Positions 18,006 to 27,339 of a stretch of DNA of 64,000 nt are shown in pieces; position 1 is the first letter of the stretch; each line of letters starts with the position of its first letter. This stretch comes from an uncultured Bacteroidales bacterium (lineage in GTDB: Bacteria > Bacteroidota > Bacteroidia > Bacteroidales > UBA932). The position numbers were made by a program, and so were the translations under genes. The stretch is from contig CASGDV010000023.1 of NCBI GenBank assembly GCA_949300335.1, positions 62,001 through 126,000 on the forward strand, in the 5' to 3' direction. Below the pieces are notes generated by a model. The model was given only the letters and a program-made list of their open reading frames with translations, was not told the origin of the DNA and made no database searches.

Positions 18006-20198
18006 ATGAAGAAGTTGTTGATGTCAGCTTTGGCAATGGCTTCCCTTGTTGCGTGCAACAGCGGGACCGGGACCGAAGTGAAGGTCGAAGACAATGTGAA
18101 GACGACTTTCCAGTCTTCGAGGGAATGGCGCCCTACGATAGATAACCGCGGGGATGCAGTAATGGTTTATGGAGTCAGCGGCAATCCGTCCGACAAAGGG
18201 GATATCCATGTGTTTGAAAACAGGGTAAAGTCCTGGAGAGACAGAGGGTATATCGTACATTTCATGACCGGTATCGCATGGGGCGGTTATCAGGATTATT
18301 TTACCGGAAAGTGGGACGGCAAGATGCATCTTGACGAAGGTCAGGTTACCGCTGCAGGAGATACCATATGGCACGGTCGCATGGTACCATATATTGTTCC
18401 TTCTGAAAATTACCTGAAATACATGAAGGAAATGCATGTAAAGAGGGTTATTGATGCGGGAATCGATGCAATTTTCATGGAGGAACCGGAGTTCTGGGCA
18501 AGAGCCGGATACAGCGAGTCATTCAAAAGGGAATGGAAGGAGTATTACGGTTTTGACTGGAGACCTCAGCATGAATCTCCTGAAAATACATATCTTTCCA
18601 ACAAATTGAAATATCATCTGTACTACAGAGCTTTGAACGAGGTGTTCACTTATGCCAAGGAATATGGAAAAACAAAGGGAATGGATGTGAAATGTTATGT
18701 CCCGACACATTCTCTTGTAAATTATTCACAGTGGAAGATCGTCAGCCCTGAGGCAAGTCTCGCATCTCTTCCTTGTGTGGACGGTTATATAGCGCAGGTG
18801 TGGACCGGAACTTCAAGGGAACCGAATTACTATAATGGAAAACCTCGTGAGAGAGTCTTTGAGACGGCTTATCTCGAGTACGGTTCGATGGAATCAATGA
18901 CAGCCCCTACCGGAAGGAAGATGTTCTTCCTTACCGACCCTATAGAGGACTGGCCGAGAGACTGGGTCGACTATAAGATGAATTATCAGGCTACATTTAC
19001 CGCTCAGCTTCTTTATCCGAATATCGCAAACTATGAAATCATGCCTTGGCCTGAAAGAATATATGAAGGCCTTTACAAGGTGAGCATGGACAGTGATGAG
19101 AAAGCAAATATACCAAGGCACTATTCTACCCAGATGCAGGTGATGATCAACTCACTGAACAAGATGCCTGTTTCCGAGAATAAAGTTTCAGGTTCGAACG
19201 GAATCAGCGTCCTTATGGGCAATTCATTGATGTTCCAGAGATTCCCGACACACGAAGGATATGAAGATCCTCAATTGTCAAACTTCTACGGTCAGGCACT
19301 GCCTCTTATAAAGAGAGGTGTTCCCGTAAGGACGGCACATCTGGAGAATCTTGGTTTCAAGGAGGCTCTTGCATCTACCAAAGTGCTGCTTATGTCATAT
19401 TCGAATATGAAGCCTATGGAGCCAGAAGCTCACAAGCATCTTGCAGCATGGGTGAAGAACGGCGGCGTACTTGTATACAGCGGCCGTGACAACGATCCTT
19501 TCCAGACAGTCCAGGAGTGGTGGAACACGAACGGAAACTCATATGCTGCTGCTTCCGACCATCTGTTTGAACTCATGAATATTGCAGCAGGAGCCCCTGA
19601 GGGTATATATGAATACGGAAAGGGTACCGTATGTATCCTGAGACATGATCCTAAGGAATATGTATTGGCTGAAGGCGGTGACAAGGACTTTATCGAGACT
19701 GTAGAAAAAATGTATTCGGAGTATGCCAAGGCTGGAAAACTCGAGTACAAGAACAGTTTCTATCTTGAAAGAGGACCATATGATATAGTTGCCGTTGTTG
19801 ATGAGAGCATCAGCGACAAGCCTTATACTGTGAAAGGTATGCTTATCGACCTGTTCGATCCTGAACTTCCGATATATACATCGAAAGATGTTGTTTCAGG
19901 AGAAGAGGGCTATTTCCTTGATGTCAACAGGATTGCAGACAAGGCAAAACCTCAGGTTCTGGCAGCAGCCAGCAGAGAATATGATGAGAAGATTGACGGT
20001 AATTCATATTCTTTCGTTGCCAAGAGTCCTATCAATACTACGAATGTATCACGTGTATTGCTTCCGGCAAAACCTTCCAGCGTATTGGTAAACGGAACGG
20101 AGGTCTTTGACGAGGCTGCATGGCATGAGGCAAGCAAGACTTACCTTGTCAAATTTGAAAATAATCCTGACGGGGTTTCTGTCAAGTTTGTCTGGTAG
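18006..20198 (+). CDS. Lipoprotein glycoside hydrolase, GH42-like, possibly GH164
   Basis: A 730-residue lipoprotein from the ATG at 18006 (lipobox LVAC, Cys17; the in-frame TTG at 17994 gives a poorer signal peptide). An N-terminal TIM barrel (about 40-380) is followed by a GH42-type trimerisation/amidotransferase-like domain (about 390-560, with KVLLMSYSNMKPMEPEAH and WVKNGGVLVYSG) and a C-terminal beta domain. Candidate catalytic glutamates are Glu159/Glu160 in AIFMEEPEFW and Glu291 or Glu296 in YLEYGSMES. The spacing recalls GH164 beta-mannosidase (acid/base 160, nucleophile 297, from memory). That would suit a mannoside locus, but the family call is tentative. Confidence 0.6.
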   Translation: MKKLLMSALAMASLVACNSGTGTEVKVEDNVKTTFQSSREWRPTIDNRGDAVMVYGVSGNPSDKGDIHVFENRVKSWRDRGYIVHFMTGIAWGGYQDYFTGKWDGKMHLDEGQVTAAGDTIWHGRMVPYIVPSENYLKYMKEMHVKRVIDAGIDAIFMEEPEFWARAGYSESFKREWKEYYGFDWRPQHESPENTYLSNKLKYHLYYRALNEVFTYAKEYGKTKGMDVKCYVPTHSLVNYSQWKIVSPEASLASLPCVDGYIAQVWTGTSREPNYYNGKPRERVFETAYLEYGSMESMTAPTGRKMFFLTDPIEDWPRDWVDYKMNYQATFTAQLLYPNIANYEIMPWPERIYEGLYKVSMDSDEKANIPRHYSTQMQVMINSLNKMPVSENKVSGSNGISVLMGNSLMFQRFPTHEGYEDPQLSNFYGQALPLIKRGVPVRTAHLENLGFKEALASTKVLLMSYSNMKPMEPEAHKHLAAWVKNGGVLVYSGRDNDPFQTVQEWWNTNGNSYAAASDHLFELMNIAAGAPEGIYEYGKGTVCILRHDPKEYVLAEGGDKDFIETVEKMYSEYAKAGKLEYKNSFYLERGPYDIVAVVDESISDKPYTVKGMLIDLFDPELPIYTSKDVVSGEEGYFLDVNRIADKAKPQVLAAASREYDEKIDGNSYSFVAKSPINTTNVSRVLLPAKPSSVLVNGTEVFDEAAWHEASKTYLVKFENNPDGVSVKFVW

Positions 20199-20231
20199 CA
20201 AGAAAATTGTCCTATAGAAAATCTTTAATCC

Positions 20232-20292
20232 AATGAAATCTTTTGACAGGACACCGGTAACCAATGTATTGTCGGAAGATTTCATTTTTTAT
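20232..20292 (+). terminator. Long hairpin with T run between two PUL genes
   Basis: AATGAAATCTT (20232-20242) pairs perfectly with AAGATTTCATT (20276-20286), followed by T residues. The 33-nt interior has further pairing potential (TTGACA with TGTCGG) and ACCGGT. It probably terminates or attenuates transcription before the DUF4965 gene at 20315. Confidence 0.6.
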
Positions 20293-20314
20293 TAAATTTC
20301 AAATAATTTACTGT

Positions 20315-22801
20315 ATGAAACCGAACCTAAGATTACTGACTGCGCTTTTGCCGGCGTTTGCTGTTGTGTTGTCATGTTCAGTGGAAAAGTCGGATTTTGA
20401 AGTGGTGTCCAATGAACTCAGGGCACCTGCCTATCCGTTGGTCACGATAGACCCGTATACAAGTGCATGGTCCATGACCGACAATCTTTATGACGGTCCT
20501 GTAAGACATTGGACCGGGAAGGAGTTCCCGCTTATAGGCGCCTTGCGTGTAGACGGAGAGACATTCCGGTTTTTGGGAACCGAGGATGTGGAATTGAAAC
20601 CTGTTGTCCCGACATCCCAGCAAGGACAGTGGTATGGTAATTATACTACATCGAAGCCGTCAGGGAAATGGACTGCATATGGATATGACGACAGCTCATG
20701 GAAAAGAGCCGAAGGCGCGTTCGGTACAAAAATAAACGAGCCTATAGCAAAGACTGACTGGACTACAGAAAACATATGGGTGAGAAGGACTTTCACATTG
20801 GATGAATCTCTTGAAGGCAGGAAGGTTTTCCTTGAATTCTGCAATGATGATGATGCGGTATTTTATATCAACGGCATCGAAGTTCACAATACCGGTGCTG
20901 TATGCAGCAAGAATGCGATAGTGAAAGTTCCGGATGAAGTAGTGGCTACCATGGTAAAGGGAGAAAACATAATTGCAGCGGAATGCCGCAATCCGGTTGC
21001 GAACGGTTTGCTGGATTTCGGAATTCTGGTCCAGAAGGAGCTTCATACGGCTTTGGAAAATACTGCGGTACAGACTTCTGCAGATGTTCAGGCTACGCAG
21101 ACGCATTATTCTTTCAAATGCGGAGGAGTTGATCTGAAACTTACATTCTCCGCACCTCTGTTCATGGATGACCTCAAACTCATGAGCCGCCCGGTAAACT
21201 ATATATCATACGAAGTGATTTCCAATGATGGCAAGAAACATGATGTCCAGCTGTATCTTGAAGCTTCTCCGAGATGGGCTCTGGACCAGCCTTATCAGGA
21301 ATCCGTGACAGAGAAGTTTTCTGACGGCAATCTGCTTTTCCTCAAATCGGGAAGCAAGGAACAGAATATTCTGGCCAAGAAAGGTGATGATCTGCGTATA
21401 GACTGGGGATATTTCTATCTTGTTGCGGAAAGCAAAGGCACCCAGGCTGTTATCGGCTCAGGGGAAGATATGAGAAGCTGTTTCGCGGACGGTCTGGCTC
21501 CGACATCTTCCGAAACGGGTGAAAATGAATCAGGTAAAATGGCTTTTATCCGTAATCTCGGACAGACTTCACGTTCGTATGGAAAATTCATGATCGGGTA
21601 TGATGACATTTATTCAATTCAGTATTTCGGCGAAAATCTCCGTCCGTACTGGAATGCCGACGGCAGCAACAATATAGTGGACGAATTCAAGGCTGCCGAC
21701 AATGAATACGCTTCCCTTATTGCGAAGTGTTATGAATTCGATCTGAATCTCATGAATACGGCTGCAGAAGCCGGCGGCAGAGAATATGCCGAATTGTGTG
21801 CACTTGCATACCGTCAGGCGATTGCGGCGCATAAACTGGTGGAAGCTCCGGACGGAGACCTTCTGTGGCTTTCCAAGGAAAACAACAGCAACGGTTCCAT
21901 TGGTACGGTTGACGTTACCTACCCTTCTGCTCCGCTGTTCCTGTATTACAATACGGAACTGGCAAAGGGTCTTATGAATCATATCTACGATTACAGTGAA
22001 AGCGGAAGATGGACCAAGCCGTTCCCGGCACATGATGTCGGAACTTATCCTCTGGCCAACGGACAGACCTATGGAGGTGACATGCCTGTCGAGGAATCCG
22101 GAAATATGATAATATTGACTGCTGCCGTATGCCGGAAAGAGGGTAAGGCTGATTATGCGGCAAAACACTGGGATATGCTTACTCTTTGGACGGACTATCT
22201 TGTTGAAAAAGGCCTCGATCCGGAAAACCAGTTGTGTACTGATGATTTCGCCGGACATTTTGCACATAATGTCAATCTTTCCGTAAAAGCCATCATGGGT
22301 ATTGCTTCATATGCTATGATGGCTGAGATGCAGGGCTATTCCGATGTGGCAGAAAAATATTCGGGAATAGCGGAGAAAATGGCATCCGAATGGGAAAAGA
22401 TGGCTTTTGACGGAGATCATTACAGGCTTACATTCGACAAACCGGGCACATGGAGCCAGAAATACAACATGGTATGGGACAAACTTCTGGATCTGGATGT
22501 GTTCCCTGATACAATAGTGGAGACGGAACTTGCATATTATCTGAAAATGCAGAACGAATACGGGCTTCCTCTTGACAACAGGATGGAATATACAAAGAGC
22601 GACTGGATTATTTGGACGGCAACCATGGCTGGCGATAATGAAACTTTTGCTAAATTTGTAACCCCTCTGCATAAATTTTATGACGAGACTGTGGACAGGG
22701 TTCCGATGTCCGACTGGATATGGACAGACAAGCCGAACTATCGCGGTTTCAAGGCCCGTTCCGTAGTAGGAGGATATTTTATAAAGATGCTTGACAACTG
22801 A
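20315..22801 (+). CDS. DUF4964/DUF5127/DUF4965/DUF1793 glutaminase-like lipoprotein with inserted GH2-type domain
   Basis: 828 residues from the ATG at 20315, chosen because it begins a proper lipoprotein signal (MKPNLRLLTALL, lipobox VLSC, Cys22); an upstream in-frame ATG at 20264 gives a poor signal. The family start APAYPLVTIDPYTSAWSMTD is clear, and the C-terminal half is the (alpha/alpha)6 region (PLFLYYNTELAKGLM, HDVGTYPLANGQ). Such proteins are often named glutaminase after a fungal relative, but glycoside activity is likely in PULs. About residues 95-245 form an inserted galactose-binding-like sandwich as in GH2 enzymes (WTTENIWVRRTF, NDDDAVFYINGIEV). The substrate is unknown. The GH92 gene follows after 26 bp. 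Confidence 0.85.
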   Translation: MKPNLRLLTALLPAFAVVLSCSVEKSDFEVVSNELRAPAYPLVTIDPYTSAWSMTDNLYDGPVRHWTGKEFPLIGALRVDGETFRFLGTEDVELKPVVPTSQQGQWYGNYTTSKPSGKWTAYGYDDSSWKRAEGAFGTKINEPIAKTDWTTENIWVRRTFTLDESLEGRKVFLEFCNDDDAVFYINGIEVHNTGAVCSKNAIVKVPDEVVATMVKGENIIAAECRNPVANGLLDFGILVQKELHTALENTAVQTSADVQATQTHYSFKCGGVDLKLTFSAPLFMDDLKLMSRPVNYISYEVISNDGKKHDVQLYLEASPRWALDQPYQESVTEKFSDGNLLFLKSGSKEQNILAKKGDDLRIDWGYFYLVAESKGTQAVIGSGEDMRSCFADGLAPTSSETGENESGKMAFIRNLGQTSRSYGKFMIGYDDIYSIQYFGENLRPYWNADGSNNIVDEFKAADNEYASLIAKCYEFDLNLMNTAAEAGGREYAELCALAYRQAIAAHKLVEAPDGDLLWLSKENNSNGSIGTVDVTYPSAPLFLYYNTELAKGLMNHIYDYSESGRWTKPFPAHDVGTYPLANGQTYGGDMPVEESGNMIILTAAVCRKEGKADYAAKHWDMLTLWTDYLVEKGLDPENQLCTDDFAGHFAHNVNLSVKAIMGIASYAMMAEMQGYSDVAEKYSGIAEKMASEWEKMAFDGDHYRLTFDKPGTWSQKYNMVWDKLLDLDVFPDTIVETELAYYLKMQNEYGLPLDNRMEYTKSDWIIWTATMAGDNETFAKFVTPLHKFYDETVDRVPMSDWIWTDKPNYRGFKARSVVGGYFIKMLDN

Positions 22802-22827
22802 TAACATATTTAATATAATTTAAACTG

Positions 22828-25110
22828 ATGAAGAAAAGAATTTTAATGACACTTGGAGGCCTGCTTCTGGCAGGTGTCCTTGCATCTGCAGGACAGAAGG
22901 AACCGGTGGACTATGTCAGTCCTCTGGTAGGTACATTGTCTAAATTTGAATTGTCCACGGGTAATACTTATCCGGCCATTGCCAGACCTTGGGGAATGAA
23001 CTTCTGGACACCTCAGACGGGAGAGATGGGCAACGGATGGGCGTATGTCTATACCGCCGACAAGATAAGGGGACTGAAGCAGACTCATCAGCCGAGTCCG
23101 TGGATCAATGACTATGGCCAGTTCTCGATTATGCCTGTGACAACCGGACCGGTTTTCGACCAGAACGAGAGGGCGAGCTGGTTCTCTCATAAGGCTGAGG
23201 TTGCAAAGCCGTACTATTACAGCGTATATCTGGCAGATCATGATGTCGTTGCTGAACTGACCCCGACAGAAAGGGCTGCAATGTTCAGGCTTACATATCC
23301 GGAGAAGGAAATGTCCTATCTGGTTGTCGATGCCTTTGACAACGGTTCATATGTTAAGGTAATTCCTTCCGAAAACAAGATAATCGGTTATACTACCAAG
23401 AATTCAGGCGGTGTTCCTTCGAATTTCAAAAACTGGTTCGTCATCGTTTCCGACACTCCGTTCGATTTCGTTTCCGTTGCAAAGGATAACCGTGTTATAG
23501 AAAATACCCAGGAAATGAAAGCGAACCATGCCGGTGCAATCGTGGGTTTCAAGACTTCGCGCGGTCAGCAGGTTTCACTGAAAGTCGCATCTTCATTTAT
23601 CAGCATCGAGCAGGCTGAAATCAATATGAAGGAGTTGGGGAACAAGGATTTCGATGCGCTTGCAGCAGAAGGACGTGACAGATGGAACGAAATTCTCGGA
23701 AGGGTGGAGGTCGAAGACTCCAATATTGATAATCTAAGGACTTTCTATTCATGTCTTTACCGTTCTGTCCTGTTCCCTCGCGACCTGTCTGAAATAGATG
23801 CTGACGGCAACAGGGTGCATTACAGCCCGTTCAATGGAAAGGTATTGCCGGGTTATTTGTTTACGGATACAGGATTCTGGGATACTTTCAGGTCATTGTT
23901 CCCGTTGCTGAACCTGATTTATCCTGACATGAATGAAAAGATGCAGGAAGGTCTGGTCAATACATATCTCGAGAGCGGTTTCCTTCCGGAATGGGCCAGC
24001 CCGGGCCACAGAGGATGTATGGTAGGCAACAACTCGGCTTCAGTCGTTGCTGATGCATGGATGAATGGAGTCAAGATAAAGGATATCGAGATTTTGTGGG
24101 AGGCAGTCAAGAAAGGCGCAAACAGCGTGCATCCGCAGGTATCTTCGACAGGACGTCTCGGATGGGAAGAATATAACGAACTCGGATATGTCCCATGCAA
24201 TATAGGAATAAACGAAAGTGCAGCAAGGACATTGGAATATGCATATGATGACTGGTGTATCTATACTTTGGGCAAGGCTCTCGGTAAGCCAGAAAGCGAA
24301 ATCGGTATTTATGCAAAGCATGCGATGAATTACAGGAATCTTTTCGATCCGGAAAACAATCTCATGAGAGGAAAGAACGAGGACGGTTCATTCCAGTCTC
24401 CTTTCAGCCCGTTGAAATGGGGTGGTGACTTCACAGAAGGAAACAGTCTCCACTATACATGGTCAGTCTTCCATGACCCTGCAGGACTTATCGAACTTAT
24501 GGGCGGCGAAGAGGCTTTCTGCAACAATCTTGATGAAGTGTTCAACATACCTCCGATCTTTGACGAGAGCTATTACGGTGCCGTCATTCATGAAATCAGG
24601 GAAATGCAGATTATGAACATGGGTAACTATGCACACGGAAACCAGCCTATCCAGCATATGATATATCTTTACAACTGGGTCGGCCAGCCATGGAAGGCGC
24701 AGCAGCGTATCCGTGAGGTGATGAACAAACTTTACAGTGCAGCTCCGGACGGATATTGCGGTGACGAGGATAACGGACAGACTTCCGCATGGTATGTATT
24801 CTCTGCATTGGGATTCTATCCTGTATGTCCCGGCTCCGGAGAATATGCTCTCGGAACTCCGTTGTTCAAGAAAGCGTATATCAACCTTCCTTCAGGCAAA
24901 CGCGTGGAGATTTCTGCCGAGAACAACAGCGAGGAAAACTTTTACGTAAATGCGATGACTGTGGACGGAAAGAAGTATACGAAGAACTATCTTACTCATG
25001 AGGAACTTGCAGACGGTGCGAAGATCGTGTTCGACATGTCATCAAAGCCAAATACCAAGAGAGGAACAAATCCTAAGGACTATCCTTACTCCTTCTCTAC
25101 AGCAAAATAG
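22828..25110 (+). CDS. GH92 exo-alpha-mannosidase
   Basis: A 760-residue secreted protein (signal peptide to about residue 21, LASAG). GH92 enzymes are calcium-dependent inverting alpha-mannosidases that trim mannans and high-mannose N-glycans. Signatures include the N-terminal YVSPLVGT, GNTYPAIARPWGMNFWTPQTG, HQPSPWINDYGQF, the acid region around GNQPIQHMIYLYNWVG, and the C-terminal GDEDNGQTSAWYVFSALGFY. Length and both domains (N-terminal sandwich, (alpha/alpha)6 barrel) are complete. It is the last gene of the locus and is followed by a terminator at 25152. Together with GH76 it is the strongest pointer to the substrate. Confidence 0.95.
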   Translation: MKKRILMTLGGLLLAGVLASAGQKEPVDYVSPLVGTLSKFELSTGNTYPAIARPWGMNFWTPQTGEMGNGWAYVYTADKIRGLKQTHQPSPWINDYGQFSIMPVTTGPVFDQNERASWFSHKAEVAKPYYYSVYLADHDVVAELTPTERAAMFRLTYPEKEMSYLVVDAFDNGSYVKVIPSENKIIGYTTKNSGGVPSNFKNWFVIVSDTPFDFVSVAKDNRVIENTQEMKANHAGAIVGFKTSRGQQVSLKVASSFISIEQAEINMKELGNKDFDALAAEGRDRWNEILGRVEVEDSNIDNLRTFYSCLYRSVLFPRDLSEIDADGNRVHYSPFNGKVLPGYLFTDTGFWDTFRSLFPLLNLIYPDMNEKMQEGLVNTYLESGFLPEWASPGHRGCMVGNNSASVVADAWMNGVKIKDIEILWEAVKKGANSVHPQVSSTGRLGWEEYNELGYVPCNIGINESAARTLEYAYDDWCIYTLGKALGKPESEIGIYAKHAMNYRNLFDPENNLMRGKNEDGSFQSPFSPLKWGGDFTEGNSLHYTWSVFHDPAGLIELMGGEEAFCNNLDEVFNIPPIFDESYYGAVIHEIREMQIMNMGNYAHGNQPIQHMIYLYNWVGQPWKAQQRIREVMNKLYSAAPDGYCGDEDNGQTSAWYVFSALGFYPVCPGSGEYALGTPLFKKAYINLPSGKRVEISAENNSEENFYVNAMTVDGKKYTKNYLTHEELADGAKIVFDMSSKPNTKRGTNPKDYPYSFSTAK

Positions 25111-25151
25111 ACAGATGCCGTTCAGCGGTATCCCGTTATAAAAACAAGAGG

Positions 25152-25189
25152 CCGACTCAAAAGCAATTTTGGGTCGGTTCTTCTTTTTA
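25152..25189 (+). terminator. Terminator after GH92 (repeat copy 1)
   Basis: Arms 25152-25162 and 25167-25177 form an 11-bp stem (one G-T) with a GCAA loop, then TTCTTCTTTTT. Nearly the same hairpin, in opposite orientation, occurs at 33967-33998. It closes the mannan locus. Confidence 0.8.
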
Positions 25190-25339
25190 AGAAGAGTCAG
25201 CATTGTTCTGTCAAGGTTCCGGCTTCGCCTCCATCCACCCTCCAGACGAGTTCGACTTCGTCTCACTCGCCCAGTCGGGAGCCGCTCACAGGCCGCGGCC
25301 GGCCAGCCTTTCCAGACTCAATGCAGCCTCTTCTCCCTC

Positions 25340-25465
25340 TTAAGCGGAACAGATAGCCAGATTTGCATTTAATGGCAGGCTCTCCTGATGTCCGTCATTG
25401 GCTACTAGGTATTTCCTTAGATTATGCGCGAGAACGACCAGGCCGAACGAAATATTATCATTGGA
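25340..25465 (-). pseudogene. Possible transposase C-terminal remnant
   Basis: In the 532-bp stretch without genes between the GH92 gene and gpmI, the minus strand encodes FGLVVLAHNLRKYL. This resembles the motif near the C-terminus of IS1182-type transposases (LAHNLRK). No catalytic residues, full frame or terminal repeats are visible, so at most it is a short decayed fragment. The match is short and could be chance. Confidence 0.3.
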
Positions 25466-25471
25466 AATCGT

Positions 25472-25568
25472 GTCGGGATGACATGAGGAAAACCGTAGCC
25501 GCCCGTGGCTTCGTGAACGGGAGGAGCCCACGCAGTGGGAGGGATTTAGTTTTCCGATGTCATCCGAC
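25472..25568. repeat. Folded, possibly dispersed, palindromic element
   Basis: Arms 25472-25493 and 25549-25568 pair over about 20 positions with two single-base bulges. Between them sit two small hairpins: CCCGT/ACGGG (25502-25506, 25517-25521) and CCCAC-GCA-GTGGG (25527-25539). The whole would fold as a three-way junction in RNA or a cruciform in DNA. I see no convincing coding frame. It could be a REP/MITE-like element or a structured RNA. Confidence 0.5.
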
Positions 25569-25579
25569 CGTATTACGTA

Positions 25580-25614
25580 AAAAAAGAGAGTGACCTTTTG
25601 GGGCACCCTCTTTT
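25580..25614 (-). terminator. Terminator of gpmI
   Basis: On the minus strand AAAGAGGGTGCC pairs with GGTCACTCTCTTT (one bulged T) across CCAAAA, followed by a T run. It lies about 30 bp after the gpmI stop codon. Confidence 0.75.
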
Positions 25615-25642
25615 ATAATGTGCAATATATCCCTGGTACCGG

Positions 25643-27160
25643 CTAGATCAAGGCCTCTCCAGTCATGGCTTCAGGTTTCACAATTCCCATGAGCTTGAGG
25701 ATGGTAGGAGCTACATCGGCAAGTTTCCCGTCCTTAACCTTGTCCACTCCTGCATTTATCACGATGAACTGCACAGGATTAAGGGAATGGGCCGTATTAG
25801 GTGTTCCGTCTTCGTTCACGGCGTTGTCGGCATTCCCGTGATCGGCAGTCAGAAGAACAACATAATCGTGCGCTATTGCCGTTTCCACCACTTCCTTGAC
25901 GCAGTTGTCAACTGTCTCGACAGCCTTGCATATCGCAGGATATACTCCAGTATGTCCGACCATGTCACCGTTGGCATAGTTCAGGATAATCATATCTTCT
26001 TTTCCTGTCTTGAGGACCTTGACAAGTTTTTCCGTAACTTCAGGTGCGCTCATTTCCGGCTGGAGATCGTAAGTTGCAACCTTCGGTGAGTTTACGAGAA
26101 TTCTGTCCTCATTTTCGAACTGGGCTTCGCGGCCTCCGTTGAAGAAAAATGTTACATGTGCGTATTTTTCGGTTTCCGCAATCCTCAACTGGTTTTTTCC
26201 TGCCTTTGATACTATCTCGCCGAGAGTGTCATGTACATTCTCTTTGTCGAACAGTATATGAAGGCCTTTGAAATTAGCATCGTACGGTGTAAGGCAGCAG
26301 AAATAAAGAGGCATTGTCTGCATACCGTAATCCGGCATGTCTTCCTGGGTGAGAACGGAAGTTATTTCACGGGCCCTGTCATTTCTGAAATTGAAGAAAA
26401 TAACGGCATCTCCTTCCTGGATTTTTCCGATTGGCTCTCCGCCATTCCCGACGATTGATACAGGTTTGATGAATTCATCCGTGACACCATCATCATATGA
26501 AGCCTGGATAGCTTCGGTCGCAGATGTAGCCTTGACACCTTCTCCCTTTACAAGAAGATCATACGCAAGTTTAACTCTTTCCCATCTCTTGTCCCTGTCC
26601 ATAGCATAGTATCTTCCGCATACTGATGCCACTTTTCCAGTAGTTTTGGCCATTTCGGCTTCAAGGTCTGCAACGAAGCCTTTTCCGCTTTTCGGGTCTG
26701 TGTCTCTTCCGTCCATGAAGCAATGTACGAAAACGTCCTTGAGGCCGTATTCCTTGGCAACGGCAAGGAACTCGTAAACATGTGCGAGAGAACTGTGTAC
26801 GCCTCCCATTGATGCCAGTCCCATGAAATGCAGCTGTTTTCCTGTCCTGGCAACGTAGTCGTATGCGGCCTTGATTTCCTTGTTTTCAAGCAATTTGTGA
26901 TTCCTGCATGCTATGTTGATTTTCACGTGGTCCTGGTAAACGACTCTTCCGGCGCCGAGATTCAAATGTCCGACTTCGGAATTTCCCATCTGTCCTTCAG
27001 GAAGACCTACATATTCTCCGCATGCCTGAAGATGGCTGAACGGATATTTTGCCCTGAGTGAGTCGATATATGGGGCTCCCTGTGTGTAGATTGCATTTGA
27101 TTTGTCATGTTTGCCCTCGCCCCAGCCGTCGAGGATCATCAAAAGAACTTTTCTGTTCAT
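25643..27160 (-). CDS. gpmI: 2,3-bisphosphoglycerate-independent phosphoglycerate mutase
   Basis: 505 residues, the standard length. It interconverts 3- and 2-phosphoglycerate in glycolysis using two manganese ions and a phosphoserine intermediate. The N-terminal MILDGWGEG supplies metal ligands, and the nucleophilic serine is in [43 protein letters not shown] and the late metal motifs [11 protein letters not shown] and NTAHS are present. It is transcribed away from rnr from a -7 box at 27291-27298 and ends in its own hairpin terminator, so it is probably monocistronic. Confidence 0.97.
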   Translation of the reverse strand: MNRKVLLMILDGWGEGKHDKSNAIYTQGAPYIDSLRAKYPFSHLQACGEYVGLPEGQMGNSEVGHLNLGAGRVVYQDHVKINIACRNHKLLENKEIKAAYDYVARTGKQLHFMGLASMGGVHSSLAHVYEFLAVAKEYGLKDVFVHCFMDGRDTDPKSGKGFVADLEAEMAKTTGKVASVCGRYYAMDRDKRWERVKLAYDLLVKGEGVKATSATEAIQASYDDGVTDEFIKPVSIVGNGGEPIGKIQEGDAVIFFNFRNDRAREITSVLTQEDMPDYGMQTMPLYFCCLTPYDANFKGLHILFDKENVHDTLGEIVSKAGKNQLRIAETEKYAHVTFFFNGGREAQFENEDRILVNSPKVATYDLQPEMSAPEVTEKLVKVLKTGKEDMIILNYANGDMVGHTGVYPAICKAVETVDNCVKEVVETAIAHDYVVLLTADHGNADNAVNEDGTPNTAHSLNPVQFIVINAGVDKVKDGKLADVAPTILKLMGIVKPEAMTGEALI

Positions 27161-27228
27161 AATATAAATGTTTAAATTAAAATTTCATTAAATCAACCCG
27201 ATGAGGCAAGCAATAATTGTGCAATATC

Positions 27229-27258
27229 TTTGAAAAATGCAAATTATCATTAATTTTG
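27229..27258 (+). promoter_or_regulatory. rnr promoter
   Basis: TTTG at 27229-27232 (-33) and TAATTTTG at 27251-27258 (-7) are 18 bp apart, close to the Bacteroides arrangement. The leader to the rnr ATG would be about 75 nt. Confidence 0.6.
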
Positions 27259-27290
27259 CCTGATTGTAACCGGGTAATGTATCCGGCCTG

Positions 27291-27298
27291 CAAAGATA
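27291..27298 (-). promoter_or_regulatory. gpmI promoter -7 box
   Basis: Reads TATCTTTG on the minus strand, a full -7 match, about 130 bp upstream of the gpmI ATG. No -33 TTTG at the standard distance. Confidence 0.5.
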
Positions 27299-27339
27299 GT
27301 CAATTGCAGGATAGAAAAGTATAAGAAAAACAAATTATT

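Noticed and set aside
21614..22267. 217-codon open frame antisense to the DUF4965 gene
   Set aside because: It lies wholly inside a clear family gene on the other strand, and its translation has no recognisable motif or start context.
25190..25330. GC-rich stretch considered as a tRNA or other stable RNA gene
   Set aside because: No cloverleaf, no T-loop GTTCGA-type consensus in the right spacing; only scattered short palindromes.
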